Below are positions 28,338-37,703 of a stretch of 64,000 bases of DNA, in pieces (position 1 is the stretch's first letter; each line of letters starts with the position of its first letter). The notes beneath the pieces were generated by a model. The model saw nothing but the letters and a program-made list of their open reading frames with translations, was not told where the DNA came from and ran no database searches. A program made the translations under genes and the position numbers. The DNA is from Pseudalkalibacillus hwajinpoensis (lineage in GTDB: Bacteria; Bacillota; Bacilli; Bacillales; Guptibacillaceae), in NCBI RefSeq assembly GCF_039851965.1, contig NZ_CP156674.1, positions 2,170,001 to 2,234,000 of the forward strand. Reading direction: 5' to 3'.

Positions 28338-30902
28338 TTATTCCTCTTCAGAATCCCCATTATCAACATTGTCTTCATTAGCTTCAGGAACTTCTTCAGC
28401 TTCTAATTCGACGCGATCTTCAGCAGAAACATCAATAACTGCTTCCTCATCTATATCTTCGCCTTCAATTCCTTCTTCATTGATTTCAACTTTTGCAACT
28501 GTAGCAACAGAGTCACCTTCTGAAATACGGATTAGTCTTACGCCCTGCGTGTTTCTTCCAGTTTGTGAAATGTCTTTAACGTCGATACGAATGATAACGC
28601 CACTCTCTGTAATAATCATACATTCTTCTTCAAGAGTAACGGTCTTAAGCGCAGTAAGAACACCATTTCGATCAGTTAAATTACATGTCTTAATCCCTTT
28701 ACCGCCTCTGCTCTGGACGCGATACTCTTCAATAGGCGTGCGTTTTCCAAATCCTTTGTCGGTTACAATGAGAACATCCTGGTCTTCATCAAGGATTCCA
28801 ATTCCAACGACCTGGTCGTTTTCCTGGAGACTTATTCCTTTAACACCAGTAGCAGTTCGGCCCATCGATCGCACGTCGACCTCTTGGAACCGAATAGCCA
28901 TCCCCTGTTTTGTTCCCATAATCAGTTCCTTCGACCCATCAGTAAGCCGCACTCCCATTAACTCGTCATCTTCTTTAAAGTTAATAGCGATCAGACCACC
29001 CTTACGGATGTTTGCGAAGGCTGAGAGTGGTGAACGTTTTACGACGCCCTGCCTGGTAGCGAAGAAGACAAACCAATCATCGACAAACTCTTCAATAGGA
29101 ATAATTGCAGTGATATATTCACCTTTTTCAATCTGAAGAAGATTAATAATCGGAATTCCTTTTGCTGTTCGACTCAATTCGGGAACTTCATAGCCTTTGA
29201 GTCTATATACTTTCCCTTTGTTTGTGAAGAAAAGGATTGTATTGTGTGTCAGGGTGGTGAAAAGGTGCTCTACAAAGTCGCCGTCATTTGTCCCCATTCC
29301 CTGGATTCCTCGACCACCGCGCTTCTGGCTACGATACGTATCAATAGGTAGACGCTTGATGTATCCCTTGTGGGTCAGGGTAATGACGATGTTTTGTTTT
29401 GGAATCAGATCTTCATCTTCGATCATATCAAATCCAACTGTGATTTCAGTGCGACGTTTGTCCGCAAACCGCTCTTTCACTTCCGTGAGCTCTTCACGAA
29501 TGATTTCAAGAACCTTTTCATCATCAGCAAGTATTGCTTTTAATTCAGCAATTCGCGTCATAAGCTCCTTGTATTCATTCTCAATTTTATCCCGCTCTAA
29601 ACCTGTCAGACGCTGGAGACGCATATCGAGAATAGCTTGAGATTGATCGTAACTGAGAGAGAACTGCGTCATAAGACCTTCTCTCGCAATATCAGTTGTT
29701 TCAGATGCTCGAATTAACTTAATCACTTCATCAAGATGATCAAGTGCAATACGCAAACCTTCTAATATATGTGCTCTTGCTTCCGCTTTATTAAGTTCGA
29801 ACTGCGTTCTTCTTCTAATAACAACTTTTTGATGCTCAAGATAATGCTCAAGACATTCTTTAAGTGTCAATACTTTTGGCTGTCCATCAACGAGAGCCAG
29901 CGTATTGATTCCAAAACTCGTTTGCAGTGCCGTCTGCTTGTATAAATTATTTAATAGAACATTTGCATTCGTGTCTTTACGCACTTCAATAACCACACGC
30001 ATACCATTCCGGTCAGATTCATCCCGAAGATCAGTAATGCCCTCGATTTTTTTATCACGAACAAGTTCTGCAATTTTTTCAACCAATCGGGCTTTGTTCA
30101 CTTGATATGGAAGTTCAGAAACAATAATGGTTTTCTTACCATTGCTGTACTCTTCTATTTCTGCTTTTGCACGCTGAATAATCGATCCACGCCCAGTCGT
30201 ATACGCTTTACGAATTCCTTCACGTCCAAGAATTTCGGCTGCAGTTGGGAAATCTGGACCAGGAATAAACTCCATCAATTCGGGTATCGTCATTTCTGGG
30301 TTCACGCTTAACTCAAGAAGACCCTCAATCACTTCACCAAGGTTATGTGGGGGAATATTCGTTGCCATCCCAACTGCAATACCTGATGCACCGTTCACAA
30401 GGAGGTTCGGAAACCTTGCAGGCAGAACAATTGGCTCCCGTTCTGAGCCGTCATAGTTATCCTGGTAATCGATTGTATCTTTATTAATATCTCGCACCAT
30501 TTCCATTGCGATTTTCGACATTCTAGCTTCTGTGTAACGCATCGCAGCTGCCGAATCGCCATCAATGGATCCGAAGTTACCGTGGCCGTCTATCAACATA
30601 TTACGATAGCTGAAGTCCTGAGCCATACGCACCATCGTATCGTAAACGGCAGAATCACCATGTGGGTGATACTTACCGATAACTTCACCAACAATACGTG
30701 CCGATTTCTTGTATGCTTTATCAGCAGTCATACCAAGGTCATTCATGGCATACAAAATACGACGATGTACAGGTTTTAAACCATCACGCACATCAGGAAG
30801 GGCACGACTAACAATAACGCTCATCGCATAATCCATGAAGGAGGTGCGCATTTCCTGACTAATATTTATTTCCTTAACTCTCGATCTTTCCATATCAGAC
30901 AT
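28338..30902 (-). CDS. gyrA: DNA gyrase subunit A
   Basis: Breakage-reunion subunit of gyrase (A2B2). The 854-residue protein has the winged-helix domain with the catalytic tyrosine Y123 (AAMRYTEARM), a coiled-coil tower and the six-blade C-terminal wrapping domain with the GyrA box QRGGRGIQG. The quinolone-resistance positions are S84 and D88 (HGDSAVYD), the usual sensitive residues. The tail of about 50 residues is very acidic. I chose ATG 30902 because GGAGG lies 8 bases upstream; the frame is open to 30917. It follows gyrB by about 150 bases with a terminator in between. Confidence 0.97.
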   Translation of the reverse strand: MSDMERSRVKEINISQEMRTSFMDYAMSVIVSRALPDVRDGLKPVHRRILYAMNDLGMTADKAYKKSARIVGEVIGKYHPHGDSAVYDTMVRMAQDFSYRNMLIDGHGNFGSIDGDSAAAMRYTEARMSKIAMEMVRDINKDTIDYQDNYDGSEREPIVLPARFPNLLVNGASGIAVGMATNIPPHNLGEVIEGLLELSVNPEMTIPELMEFIPGPDFPTAAEILGREGIRKAYTTGRGSIIQRAKAEIEEYSNGKKTIIVSELPYQVNKARLVEKIAELVRDKKIEGITDLRDESDRNGMRVVIEVRKDTNANVLLNNLYKQTALQTSFGINTLALVDGQPKVLTLKECLEHYLEHQKVVIRRRTQFELNKAEARAHILEGLRIALDHLDEVIKLIRASETTDIAREGLMTQFSLSYDQSQAILDMRLQRLTGLERDKIENEYKELMTRIAELKAILADDEKVLEIIREELTEVKERFADKRRTEITVGFDMIEDEDLIPKQNIVITLTHKGYIKRLPIDTYRSQKRGGRGIQGMGTNDGDFVEHLFTTLTHNTILFFTNKGKVYRLKGYEVPELSRTAKGIPIINLLQIEKGEYITAIIPIEEFVDDWFVFFATRQGVVKRSPLSAFANIRKGGLIAINFKEDDELMGVRLTDGSKELIMGTKQGMAIRFQEVDVRSMGRTATGVKGISLQENDQVVGIGILDEDQDVLIVTDKGFGKRTPIEEYRVQSRGGKGIKTCNLTDRNGVLTALKTVTLEEECMIITESGVIIRIDVKDISQTGRNTQGVRLIRISEGDSVATVAKVEINEEGIEGEDIDEEAVIDVSAEDRVELEAEEVPEANEDNVDNGDSEEE

Positions 30903-31027
30903 ACGGAAAACCTCCAATTGTACTCTTGTTCATCTTAAAAACTTTATTATAGAAAGGGGGATGAATGACGTGTATCCAATATAGAAGCACGCCAACTTAA
31001 GCCTTAAATGATTCCATTAACAGAAGA

Positions 31028-31048
31028 AAAAGGGGAATATCCCCCTTT
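31028..31048 (-). terminator. Hairpin after gyrB
   Basis: AAAGGGG / CCCCTTT stem with loop AATAT, then TTTTCTTC on the minus strand. It may reduce readthrough into gyrA. Confidence 0.6.
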
Positions 31049-31054
31049 CAATTC

Positions 31055-32983
31055 TTAAACATCCAGGTTTTTCACGTAGTGGGCATTATCCTGAATAAAG
31101 TTTCGTCTCGGTTCTACCCGATCTCCCATCAACATATCAAAAACTTCGTCAGCTTCGATCGCATCCTGCAGGTTAACTTGCAGCACTGTACGTGATTCAG
31201 GGTCCATTGTCGTTTCCCAAAGCTGAGTAGGATTCATCTCTCCAAGACCCTTGTATCGCTGGAGACCAGGCTTAGGGCTTTTAGGAAGATCATTATATAT
31301 GATATCAAGCTCGCGGTCGTTATAAGCGTAAGTGATTTTCTTCCCTTGAGTGATTTTATAAAGAGGCGGCTGGGCAATATAAACATAACCATTTTCAATT
31401 AATGGACGCATATAACGATAGAAGAATGTTAATAGTAGCGTTCTAATGTGTGCCCCGTCAACATCAGCATCTGTCATGATGATAAGTTTATGATAACGTG
31501 CTTTTGATAAATCAAAATCCTCACCTATACCTGTGCCCAGTGCAGTGATAATCGCTCTAATTTCATTGTTAGATAGAATCTTATCTAGACGAGCTTTTTC
31601 GACATTTAGAATTTTACCTTTTAGCGGTAAAATTGCCTGGAAGTGTCGATCACGGCCCTGCTTTGCAGAACCGCCGGCTGAGTCACCCTCAACAATATAA
31701 AGCTCTGAAATGGAAGCATCCTTAGAAGAGCAATCTGCTAACTTACCAGGGAGGGCACTTACTTCAAGTGCACCTTTACGTCTTGTTAACTCTCTTGCTT
31801 TCTTAGCTGCAGCACGCGCTCTTGAGGCCATAAGACCTTTTTCAACAATCTGCTTAGCTACCAGGGGATTTTCAAAAAGGAAAGTAGAGAACTTCTCTCC
31901 AAAAATCGATTCCGTAATCGTGCGGGCCTCTGCATTACCAAGCTTCGTCTTAGTCTGACCTTCAAACTGTGGATCCGGATGCTTAATGGAAATGATCGCC
32001 GTTAATCCTTCACGGACATCATCACCGGTTAAGTTAGGGTCACTCTCTCTGAACAAACTGTTTTTTCTTGCGTAATCATTAATAACTCGTGTTAGGGCTG
32101 TTTTGAAACCATATTCATGGCTTCCACCTTCGTGCGTGTTGATATTATTCGCAAATGAATAAATGTTGCTAGCGAAACCATCATTATATTGAACGGCAAC
32201 TTCAACCGAAATACCTTCCCGCTCGCCTTCAACAAAAATTGGCTCTTCATGCAGCACCTCGCGCGTGCGATTTAAATGTTCAACGTAGGATTTAATACCA
32301 CCTTCATAGTGGTATTCATTGCGTATCTTTTCTTCAGGACGCTTATCCTGAGCAACGATTTTAATGCCACGGTTTAAGAAAGCAAGTTCTCTTAAACGAT
32401 GTGCGAGGAGATCAAATTCATATTCAATCGTTTCGGTGAAAATTTCGGTATCTGGTATGAAATGAATCGTTGTCCCAGTAATGTCACTTTCGCCTACTAT
32501 TTTCAAGTCTTCATCAGGTACACCGCGTGTATAGCTCTGGTAATAAACTTTTCCTTCACGCTCGACAGTAATTTCAAGCTTTGAAGAAAGGGCATTAACG
32601 ACAGATGCTCCTACACCATGCAGTCCTCCGGAAACTTTATAGCCTCCGCCACCAAATTTACCGCCTGCATGCAGGACGGTCATGATAACTTCTACTGCAG
32701 GACGCCCCATTTTCTCTTGAATACCAACCGGGATCCCGCGTCCATTATCTTCTACCGTAATGCTGTTATCTTCCTCAATGCTTACCGTAATCTGTGAACA
32801 GTAACCTGCCAGGGCTTCATCGATACTGTTATCAACAATCTCCCAGACTAAGTGGTGCAGTCCACGGCTACTAGTGGAACCTATATACATACCAGGACGC
32901 TTTCGAACCGCCTCAAGGCCTTCAAGGACCTGGATCTGACTTTCATCGTATGTTTCTTTATTAGATTGTTGCTCTAATGTCAT
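31055..32983 (-). CDS. gyrB: DNA gyrase subunit B
   Basis: ATPase subunit of gyrase. With the start at 32983 it has 642 residues: a GHKL ATPase domain (EIVDNSIDEALAGY, DNGRGIPVG, GLHGVGASVVNALS), a transducer domain with the switch lysine in QTKTKLGN, and a TOPRIM domain (EGDSAGGSAKQGRDR and DADVDGAHI). The frame also has an in-frame GTG at 32992, but AGGTGA is positioned for ATG 32983. It lies after recF and remB, which is the standard order. Confidence 0.97.
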   Translation of the reverse strand: MTLEQQSNKETYDESQIQVLEGLEAVRKRPGMYIGSTSSRGLHHLVWEIVDNSIDEALAGYCSQITVSIEEDNSITVEDNGRGIPVGIQEKMGRPAVEVIMTVLHAGGKFGGGGYKVSGGLHGVGASVVNALSSKLEITVEREGKVYYQSYTRGVPDEDLKIVGESDITGTTIHFIPDTEIFTETIEYEFDLLAHRLRELAFLNRGIKIVAQDKRPEEKIRNEYHYEGGIKSYVEHLNRTREVLHEEPIFVEGEREGISVEVAVQYNDGFASNIYSFANNINTHEGGSHEYGFKTALTRVINDYARKNSLFRESDPNLTGDDVREGLTAIISIKHPDPQFEGQTKTKLGNAEARTITESIFGEKFSTFLFENPLVAKQIVEKGLMASRARAAAKKARELTRRKGALEVSALPGKLADCSSKDASISELYIVEGDSAGGSAKQGRDRHFQAILPLKGKILNVEKARLDKILSNNEIRAIITALGTGIGEDFDLSKARYHKLIIMTDADVDGAHIRTLLLTFFYRYMRPLIENGYVYIAQPPLYKITQGKKITYAYNDRELDIIYNDLPKSPKPGLQRYKGLGEMNPTQLWETTMDPESRTVLQVNLQDAIEADEVFDMLMGDRVEPRRNFIQDNAHYVKNLDV

Positions 32984-33054
32984 ATCGTTCACCTACATTT
33001 CTCTATTCAAAGATAGACTCAATTCAGTTTGCTGTGTGACAGACAACCTGGTTT

Positions 33055-33327
33055 TCAAGATGATTCCTCGCGAATTTCAACACTATCGGATACCGAATAA
33101 GCTCTTCTTTTCAAAGTTAGTGAAGATAATGGAGAGAGATAAACTGTATCCGTAGTGATAACGATCGATTTTGTTAATTCTCCACCGATATCTTCTACTA
33201 GCCTGTCTTTCTGATGGCGATGCAAGAATTCATTTGTAATTTCTGCTTCCTCCATAACCTGCCAATCAAAAATGCCAACAACATCTCTTGATTGAACAAC
33301 AACGTCCTCTCCTAAGTGTATAAACAC
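33055..33327 (-). CDS. remB: Extracellular matrix regulator RemB
   Basis: A 90-residue DUF370 protein (B. subtilis YaaB/RemB), a partner of RemA in matrix-gene control. The N-terminal FIHLGEDVVVQSRDVVGIFD and the later KSIVITTDTVYLSPLSSLTLKRRA match the family. The start is one of two adjacent GTG codons; GTG 33327 gives MFIHLG, as in B. subtilis, with GAGGTGA upstream. It lies 9 bases after recF and upstream of gyrB. Confidence 0.9.
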   Translation of the reverse strand: MFIHLGEDVVVQSRDVVGIFDWQVMEEAEITNEFLHRHQKDRLVEDIGGELTKSIVITTDTVYLSPLSSLTLKRRAYSVSDSVEIREESS

Positions 33328-33336
33328 CACTTCACC

Positions 33337-34455
33337 TCATTTCACTTTTTCGATTCGTCCGTCCTGTACTTGAAAAGTAGTTGCTTCCTCAAGCGTCTCA
33401 TGGTTAATCCCTTCAACGCTCGTTGTAGTAACGAAGGTTTGAACCTTCCCTTGAATTGTATTTAAAAGATGCGATTGTCTGAAATCATCTAATTCAGACA
33501 ATACGTCATCGAGAAGTAGCAAAGGGTATTCTCCCACCTCACTATGAATCAATTCAATTTCAGCAAGCTTAAGCGATAAAGCAGTGGTACGCTGTTGCCC
33601 CTGAGAACCAAATGTTTGGACGTCTTTCCCATTTACAAAAAACGACAAATCATCTCGATGCGGCCCAGCGAGTGTAACGCCACGTTCCACTTCTCTTTCT
33701 TTAATTTTATCAAACTTTTGCTTATATCCATCTACTATTTTCGACAAATCGGATGGTTCTGATACCTCAACAGTAGGATTATAATGGATCTCAAGCTTCT
33801 CAAGCCCTCTGCTTATTCCATAATGAATCGGTTCAGCCCACTTTTGAAGGAGTTGAACGAATCGAACTCTACGTAAATAAATATTCGCAGCTGCCTCAAT
33901 TAATTGTTCGGTCAAAATATCTAACATGACATAGTCAGAATTTTGTTTATAGCGAAGGGTTTTAAGTAAACTGTTTCGCTGTTGGAGAAGTTTCAGATAT
34001 CGACCAAGATAATAAAGATAAACTGGTTGAACCTGACCAATTTCAATATCAATAAAACGTCTGCGTACGCCCGGATTTCCTTTAACAAGGTTAAGATCCT
34101 CGGGTGCAAACATAACTACGTTCAATGCACCGATATAATTACTGAGCTTCTGCTGTTCCAATTGATTTAATTTGGCTTTCTTACCTTTATGGGAAATAAC
34201 CAGTTGGAGGGAGAGGGGACCATTTCGCTTTTCAATTCTACCTTCTATTTTAGCATATTCCTCGTCCCAGTTGATTAATTCTTTATCTCTTGGCGTACGA
34301 TGGGATCTGGCCATAGCAAGTACATAGATGGCTTCCATGATATTTGTTTTTCCCTGGGCATTTTCCCCAAGAAAAACGTTAACGTTATTTTCAAACTGCA
34401 GTTCTTGCTTGCCATAATTTCGATAGTTCGTAACTTTCAATGTGTTTAGGTGCAA
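33337..34455 (-). CDS. recF: DNA replication and repair protein RecF
   Basis: SMC-like ATPase that loads RecA at single-strand gaps. The 372-residue protein shows Walker A GENAQGKTN near 30-38, the ABC signature FGSQGQQRTTALSLK and Walker B LLLLDDVLSELD. The start is TTG at 34455. The ribosome site is weak and starts right after the yaaA stop, 14 bases away, so coupling to yaaA is likely. Confidence 0.95.
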   Translation of the reverse strand: MHLNTLKVTNYRNYGKQELQFENNVNVFLGENAQGKTNIMEAIYVLAMARSHRTPRDKELINWDEEYAKIEGRIEKRNGPLSLQLVISHKGKKAKLNQLEQQKLSNYIGALNVVMFAPEDLNLVKGNPGVRRRFIDIEIGQVQPVYLYYLGRYLKLLQQRNSLLKTLRYKQNSDYVMLDILTEQLIEAAANIYLRRVRFVQLLQKWAEPIHYGISRGLEKLEIHYNPTVEVSEPSDLSKIVDGYKQKFDKIKEREVERGVTLAGPHRDDLSFFVNGKDVQTFGSQGQQRTTALSLKLAEIELIHSEVGEYPLLLLDDVLSELDDFRQSHLLNTIQGKVQTFVTTTSVEGINHETLEEATTFQVQDGRIEKVK

Positions 34456-34469
34456 CGGGAGACCCCCAT

Positions 34470-34682
34470 TCAGCTAGATACAACAAACTCTCCAACGCCA
34501 GGAATCGTGATGACATCCTGATCATATAGTTTCTTGCCACGTCGGTCTTCTAGTTCGCCGTTTACATAGACCTCATATTCCGCCAGAAACCATTTTGCCA
34601 TTCCGCCTGTATTGATTACCCCGGCCTCCTGAAGAAGTTGACCAAGCGTAATGTATTCTTTTATTAATTTAATTTCATTCAT
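34470..34682 (-). CDS. yaaA: S4-domain RNA-binding protein YaaA
   Basis: A 70-residue protein consisting of one S4 fold: ITLGQLLQEAGVINTGGMAKW and VYVNGELEDRRGKKL. B. subtilis YaaA is linked to 50S subunit assembly. The start ATG 34682 has GAGGTGA 6 bases upstream. It heads the unit yaaA-recF-remB-gyrB, separated from dnaN by 330 bases containing two hairpins. Confidence 0.92.
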   Translation of the reverse strand: MNEIKLIKEYITLGQLLQEAGVINTGGMAKWFLAEYEVYVNGELEDRRGKKLYDQDVITIPGVGEFVVSS

Positions 34683-34748
34683 TTTCGTTCACCTCATTTT
34701 CCTTCCGTGCTAATTTACTAAATTAGTTCTGAAGGATGACAATAGTTT

Positions 34749-34754
34749 ATTATA
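34749..34754 (-). promoter_or_regulatory. Candidate -10 box of the yaaA-recF promoter
   Basis: TATAAT on the minus strand lies about 70 bases before yaaA. The -35 region (ATGCGT at 17 bases) is poor. Confidence 0.4.
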
Positions 34755-34808
34755 CCTCTTTTTTCAGTAAAACGCATGAGAAAAGCACGATTTCTTTGAA
34801 AAAGAGAA

Positions 34809-34837
34809 AGCTGCTGGAAGTTAACTACTCAGCAGCT
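34809..34837 (-). terminator. Terminator after dnaN
   Basis: GCTGCTG / CAGCAGC stem with a 13-base loop, followed on the minus strand by TTTCTCTTTTTC. It lies beyond the GACCCCCACC hairpin. Confidence 0.6.
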
Positions 34838-34866
34838 CCATTTTATCCCAAATCAAGGTACAGTAA

Positions 34867-34909
34867 GACCCCCACCACAAAACGTAGGTTAGACGTTTAG
34901 GTGGGGGTC
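34867..34909. repeat. GACCCCCACC hairpin downstream of dnaN
   Basis: GACCCCCACC pairs with GGTGGGGGTC, and an inner AAACGT / ACGTTT stem extends the fold. There is no U-run. The left flank and arm match the hairpin between pdxS and pdxT. Confidence 0.7.
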
Positions 34910-35012
34910 AAATTCCCCTAAAGATCCGATCAGTTTAACTAATCGTCAAAGGTTGGATGAAGCCAAACCCCTTTGATGGAAGTTTCACTTTATCTGTAAT
35001 GATCTTATTCGC

Positions 35013-36155
35013 TTAGTATGTGCGGACAGGTAAAATCAACTGCATGATTGCTGCGCCTTCAATTGGTTTGATCAAGAATGGTCTCATAGCGCCAGTAAAA
35101 CTAATCGTTACTTCACTTGAGTCCATTGACTTGAGCGCGTCCATCATATATTTCGCACTGAAAGAAATCTTCAACTCTTCACCATCATAGGAATGAGCTT
35201 GAACCTGTTCAATAACTTTCCCTACCTCTGGAGAGTTCGATGAAATTTCAAGTGTTGATTCTTCGATGCTTGCAAGTTTAACGACATTATTTCTACCTTC
35301 ACGAGCAAGAACGGAAGCTCGATCAATTGCTTGAAGAAGTTCTTTGGCTGAAACTGTTACGTTTGTCTTGTTGTCATTTGGAATCAGACGACTTGTGTCT
35401 GGATAGTTTCCGTCGAGAAGTCTTGAGAAGAATAGAATATGATTGGATTTAAAGAGAATTTGGTTTTCGGTCACTGTAATATCGACCAGTTCTTCATTGT
35501 CATCAATGATTTTAGAAAGCTCGCTCAGGCTCTTCCCAGGAATGACAACATTGGAAAATGAAAGGTTATGATCATTCGGTTCAACCTTTACTGTTCGAAG
35601 TGCGAGTCTGTGGCTATCTGTAGCAGTACAGTTCAAATCACCTTCTTCTAGTTTCCAGTTTACACCTGTCAACACTGGTCTGGTTTCAGAAGTAGAAACA
35701 GCAAAAACAGTCTGTCTAATAATGCTTTTAAGCAGGTCAGCCTGAATTTGAAAACCTTCCTTTGCTTCCACTTCTGGAAGACGAGGATATTCTTCAGGAT
35801 CAAGTCCATTTAGATTAAATTCTGAAGAAGCTGAACGAATTCGTGTCGTTAAACTATCCATTACTTCTATTTCCACCTGATCACCAGGTAGTTTTTTTAC
35901 AATGTCTGAGAAGAAGCGTGCTTGTAAAACGATGCTTCCCATCTGAGAGATTTCAACGATTTGTTTATCATTTTCTTCTGAGGGAATGAAACATTCGATT
36001 GAAATATCAGAGTCGCTTCCTGTAAGGGTAACCCCTTCATCACTAGCAACAATTTTGATACCAGTTAGAATTGGTATTGTTGTTCTTGAAGATACAGCTT
36101 TCATTACATCAGATACGCTAGAAACTAGATGATCTCTCTCAATCGTAAAACGCAT
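35013..36155 (-). CDS. dnaN: DNA polymerase III sliding clamp (beta subunit)
   Basis: Ring-shaped dimeric clamp that tethers polymerase to DNA. The 380-residue protein has three similar domains, beginning MRFTIERDHLVSSVSDVMKAV and ending with the conserved MQLILPVRTY. The start ATG 36155 has TTAGGAGGT 6 bases upstream. It follows dnaA across the DnaA-box cluster and unwinding element, so dnaA-dnaN form an operon that spans part of the origin. Confidence 0.97.
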   Translation of the reverse strand: MRFTIERDHLVSSVSDVMKAVSSRTTIPILTGIKIVASDEGVTLTGSDSDISIECFIPSEENDKQIVEISQMGSIVLQARFFSDIVKKLPGDQVEIEVMDSLTTRIRSASSEFNLNGLDPEEYPRLPEVEAKEGFQIQADLLKSIIRQTVFAVSTSETRPVLTGVNWKLEEGDLNCTATDSHRLALRTVKVEPNDHNLSFSNVVIPGKSLSELSKIIDDNEELVDITVTENQILFKSNHILFFSRLLDGNYPDTSRLIPNDNKTNVTVSAKELLQAIDRASVLAREGRNNVVKLASIEESTLEISSNSPEVGKVIEQVQAHSYDGEELKISFSAKYMMDALKSMDSSEVTISFTGAMRPFLIKPIEGAAIMQLILPVRTY

Positions 36156-36182
36156 AATTGACCTCCTAAATAAATGACCGTG

Positions 36183-36341
36183 ATTATATAATTATTATTT
36201 AAAAAAGTAGTAGTCTTACTAGTAGGGGCTGTGAATGTGTGGATAAGTCACCATCAACCCATGGCACTAAAGTTATCCACTTGTGGATAGTGTGTTAGTA
36301 ACTAATCAAAATTGTACACACTCTATTAAGTAATATCCACA
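36183..36341. other. oriC: oriC, downstream part: DnaA boxes, DnaA-trios and AT-rich unwinding element
   Basis: DnaA boxes or close variants lie at 36238-36246 (TGTGGATAA), 36273-36281 (TTATCCACT), 36282-36290 (TGTGGATAG) and 36333-36341 (ATATCCACA). Next to the first box is a GC patch (GGGGC), then GTAGTAGTCTTACTAGTAG at 36207-36225. This reads as about six DnaA-trios, 3'-GAT-5' type, on the bound strand. An A/T-only tract of about 24 bases follows (36183-36206). This is the layout of the B. subtilis origin-unwinding region between dnaA and dnaN. Confidence 0.85.
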
Positions 36342-36350
36342 AAAAGAAGA

Positions 36351-37703
36351 TTATCCATTTTTAAGCTGTTCGACAATTTCCTGCACTTTCTTATTAAGCT
36401 CCTGGTCAGAATCCACCAGTTTTGAAATCTTCTCATGCGCATGAATAACTGTCGTGTGGTCTCTTCCCCCGAATTCCTCTCCGATCTTAGGAAGTGAGAA
36501 ATCAGTAAGCTCTCGGGAAAGGTACATCGCAATTTGACGTGGGAAAGCAACTGATTTTGTTCTCTTCTTAGCAGTAAAATCCTCAAGCTTCACAGAAAAA
36601 TGATCACCAATAACTGTTTGGATATCGTGAATTGTGATCACTCTTGGTTTTGATGAAGGAATAATGTTTTTGAGTGCCTCTGCTGCTAAATCGGCATTCA
36701 TATCTTGATTAATTAACGAAGAGTAAGCAACCACTCTGATTAATGCTCCCTCTAGCTCTCTAATATTCGTATCAATCTGGTTAGCAATGTAGAGCATCAC
36801 TTCATTAGGAATATCAAGACCTTCTGCTTTCGCCTTCTTCCTGAGAATAGCAATTCTCGTTTCAAGATCAGGAGGCGTAATATCAGTTATTAATCCCCAT
36901 TCAAATCGTGAGCGTAACCGATCTTCTAATGTTGGTATTTCTTTAGGCGGTCGATCACTTGAAATGACAATTTGCTTACTTTCCTCATGAAGAGCGTTAA
37001 ACGTATGGAAAAATTCCTCCTGGGTTTGTTCCTTTCCAGCTAGAAATTGAATATCATCGATCAATAGCACGTCTACGTTCCGATATTTATTGCGAAAATT
37101 GACTGTTTTATTATCACGAATGGAGTTAATAAACTCATTCGTGAATTTTTCAGATGATAAATAAACTACCTTCGCATTGGGGTTGTGTTCAATCACATAA
37201 TGACCAATAGCATGCATTAGGTGAGTTTTTCCGAGTCCAACTCCCCCATAAATAAAGAGCGGATTGTATGCTCTTGCAGGTGCTTCTGCCACTGCAAGAG
37301 ATGCTGCATGTGCAAAACGATTTCCCGATCCAATAACGAATGTGTCAAACGTATATTTTGAGTTAAGCACGCTTTGAGGGTGCTCTTCCTGAGCGGGGCT
37401 TGCCTTGGGTTTCTTTTTCATAGACTGTTCTAGATCCAGATCGCTATCAGACTGATTTTGCGGAATGATAAATTTCGCTTGTAGCTCACTACCCGTCAGT
37501 TCCAGTAGCGTTTCAGTAATTAAGCTTGAATATCTGGACTCCAGCCAGTCTCTAGCGAACTCATTGGGAGCAGTTATGATAATGGTGTCGCCTTCCATTC
37601 TGTTAGCAGAAGTTGACTTTAACCACGTTTCAAAACTCGGTTTACTTAATTTCTTTTCAATTTCAGATAAAGCCTGCTGCCAGAGATCCGTGATGTTATC
37701 CAA
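36351..37703 (-). CDS. dnaA: Chromosomal replication initiator DnaA
   Basis: AAA+ protein that binds DnaA boxes, assembles on the trios and opens the origin. The 450-residue protein has the DnaB/SirA-binding domain I (DLWQQALSEIEKKLSKPSFE), a short linker (84-115), an AAA+ domain with Walker A GGVGLGKT at 153-160 and Walker B LLIDDIQFL, and domain IV with the DNA-binding signature GGRDHTTVIHAHEKI. The start is TTG at 37703 with AAAGGAGGG 7 bases upstream. The frame is open to 37796, but the B. subtilis protein starts at the equivalent residue. DnaA boxes upstream allow autoregulation. Confidence 0.96.
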   Translation of the reverse strand: MDNITDLWQQALSEIEKKLSKPSFETWLKSTSANRMEGDTIIITAPNEFARDWLESRYSSLITETLLELTGSELQAKFIIPQNQSDSDLDLEQSMKKKPKASPAQEEHPQSVLNSKYTFDTFVIGSGNRFAHAASLAVAEAPARAYNPLFIYGGVGLGKTHLMHAIGHYVIEHNPNAKVVYLSSEKFTNEFINSIRDNKTVNFRNKYRNVDVLLIDDIQFLAGKEQTQEEFFHTFNALHEESKQIVISSDRPPKEIPTLEDRLRSRFEWGLITDITPPDLETRIAILRKKAKAEGLDIPNEVMLYIANQIDTNIRELEGALIRVVAYSSLINQDMNADLAAEALKNIIPSSKPRVITIHDIQTVIGDHFSVKLEDFTAKKRTKSVAFPRQIAMYLSRELTDFSLPKIGEEFGGRDHTTVIHAHEKISKLVDSDQELNKKVQEIVEQLKNG

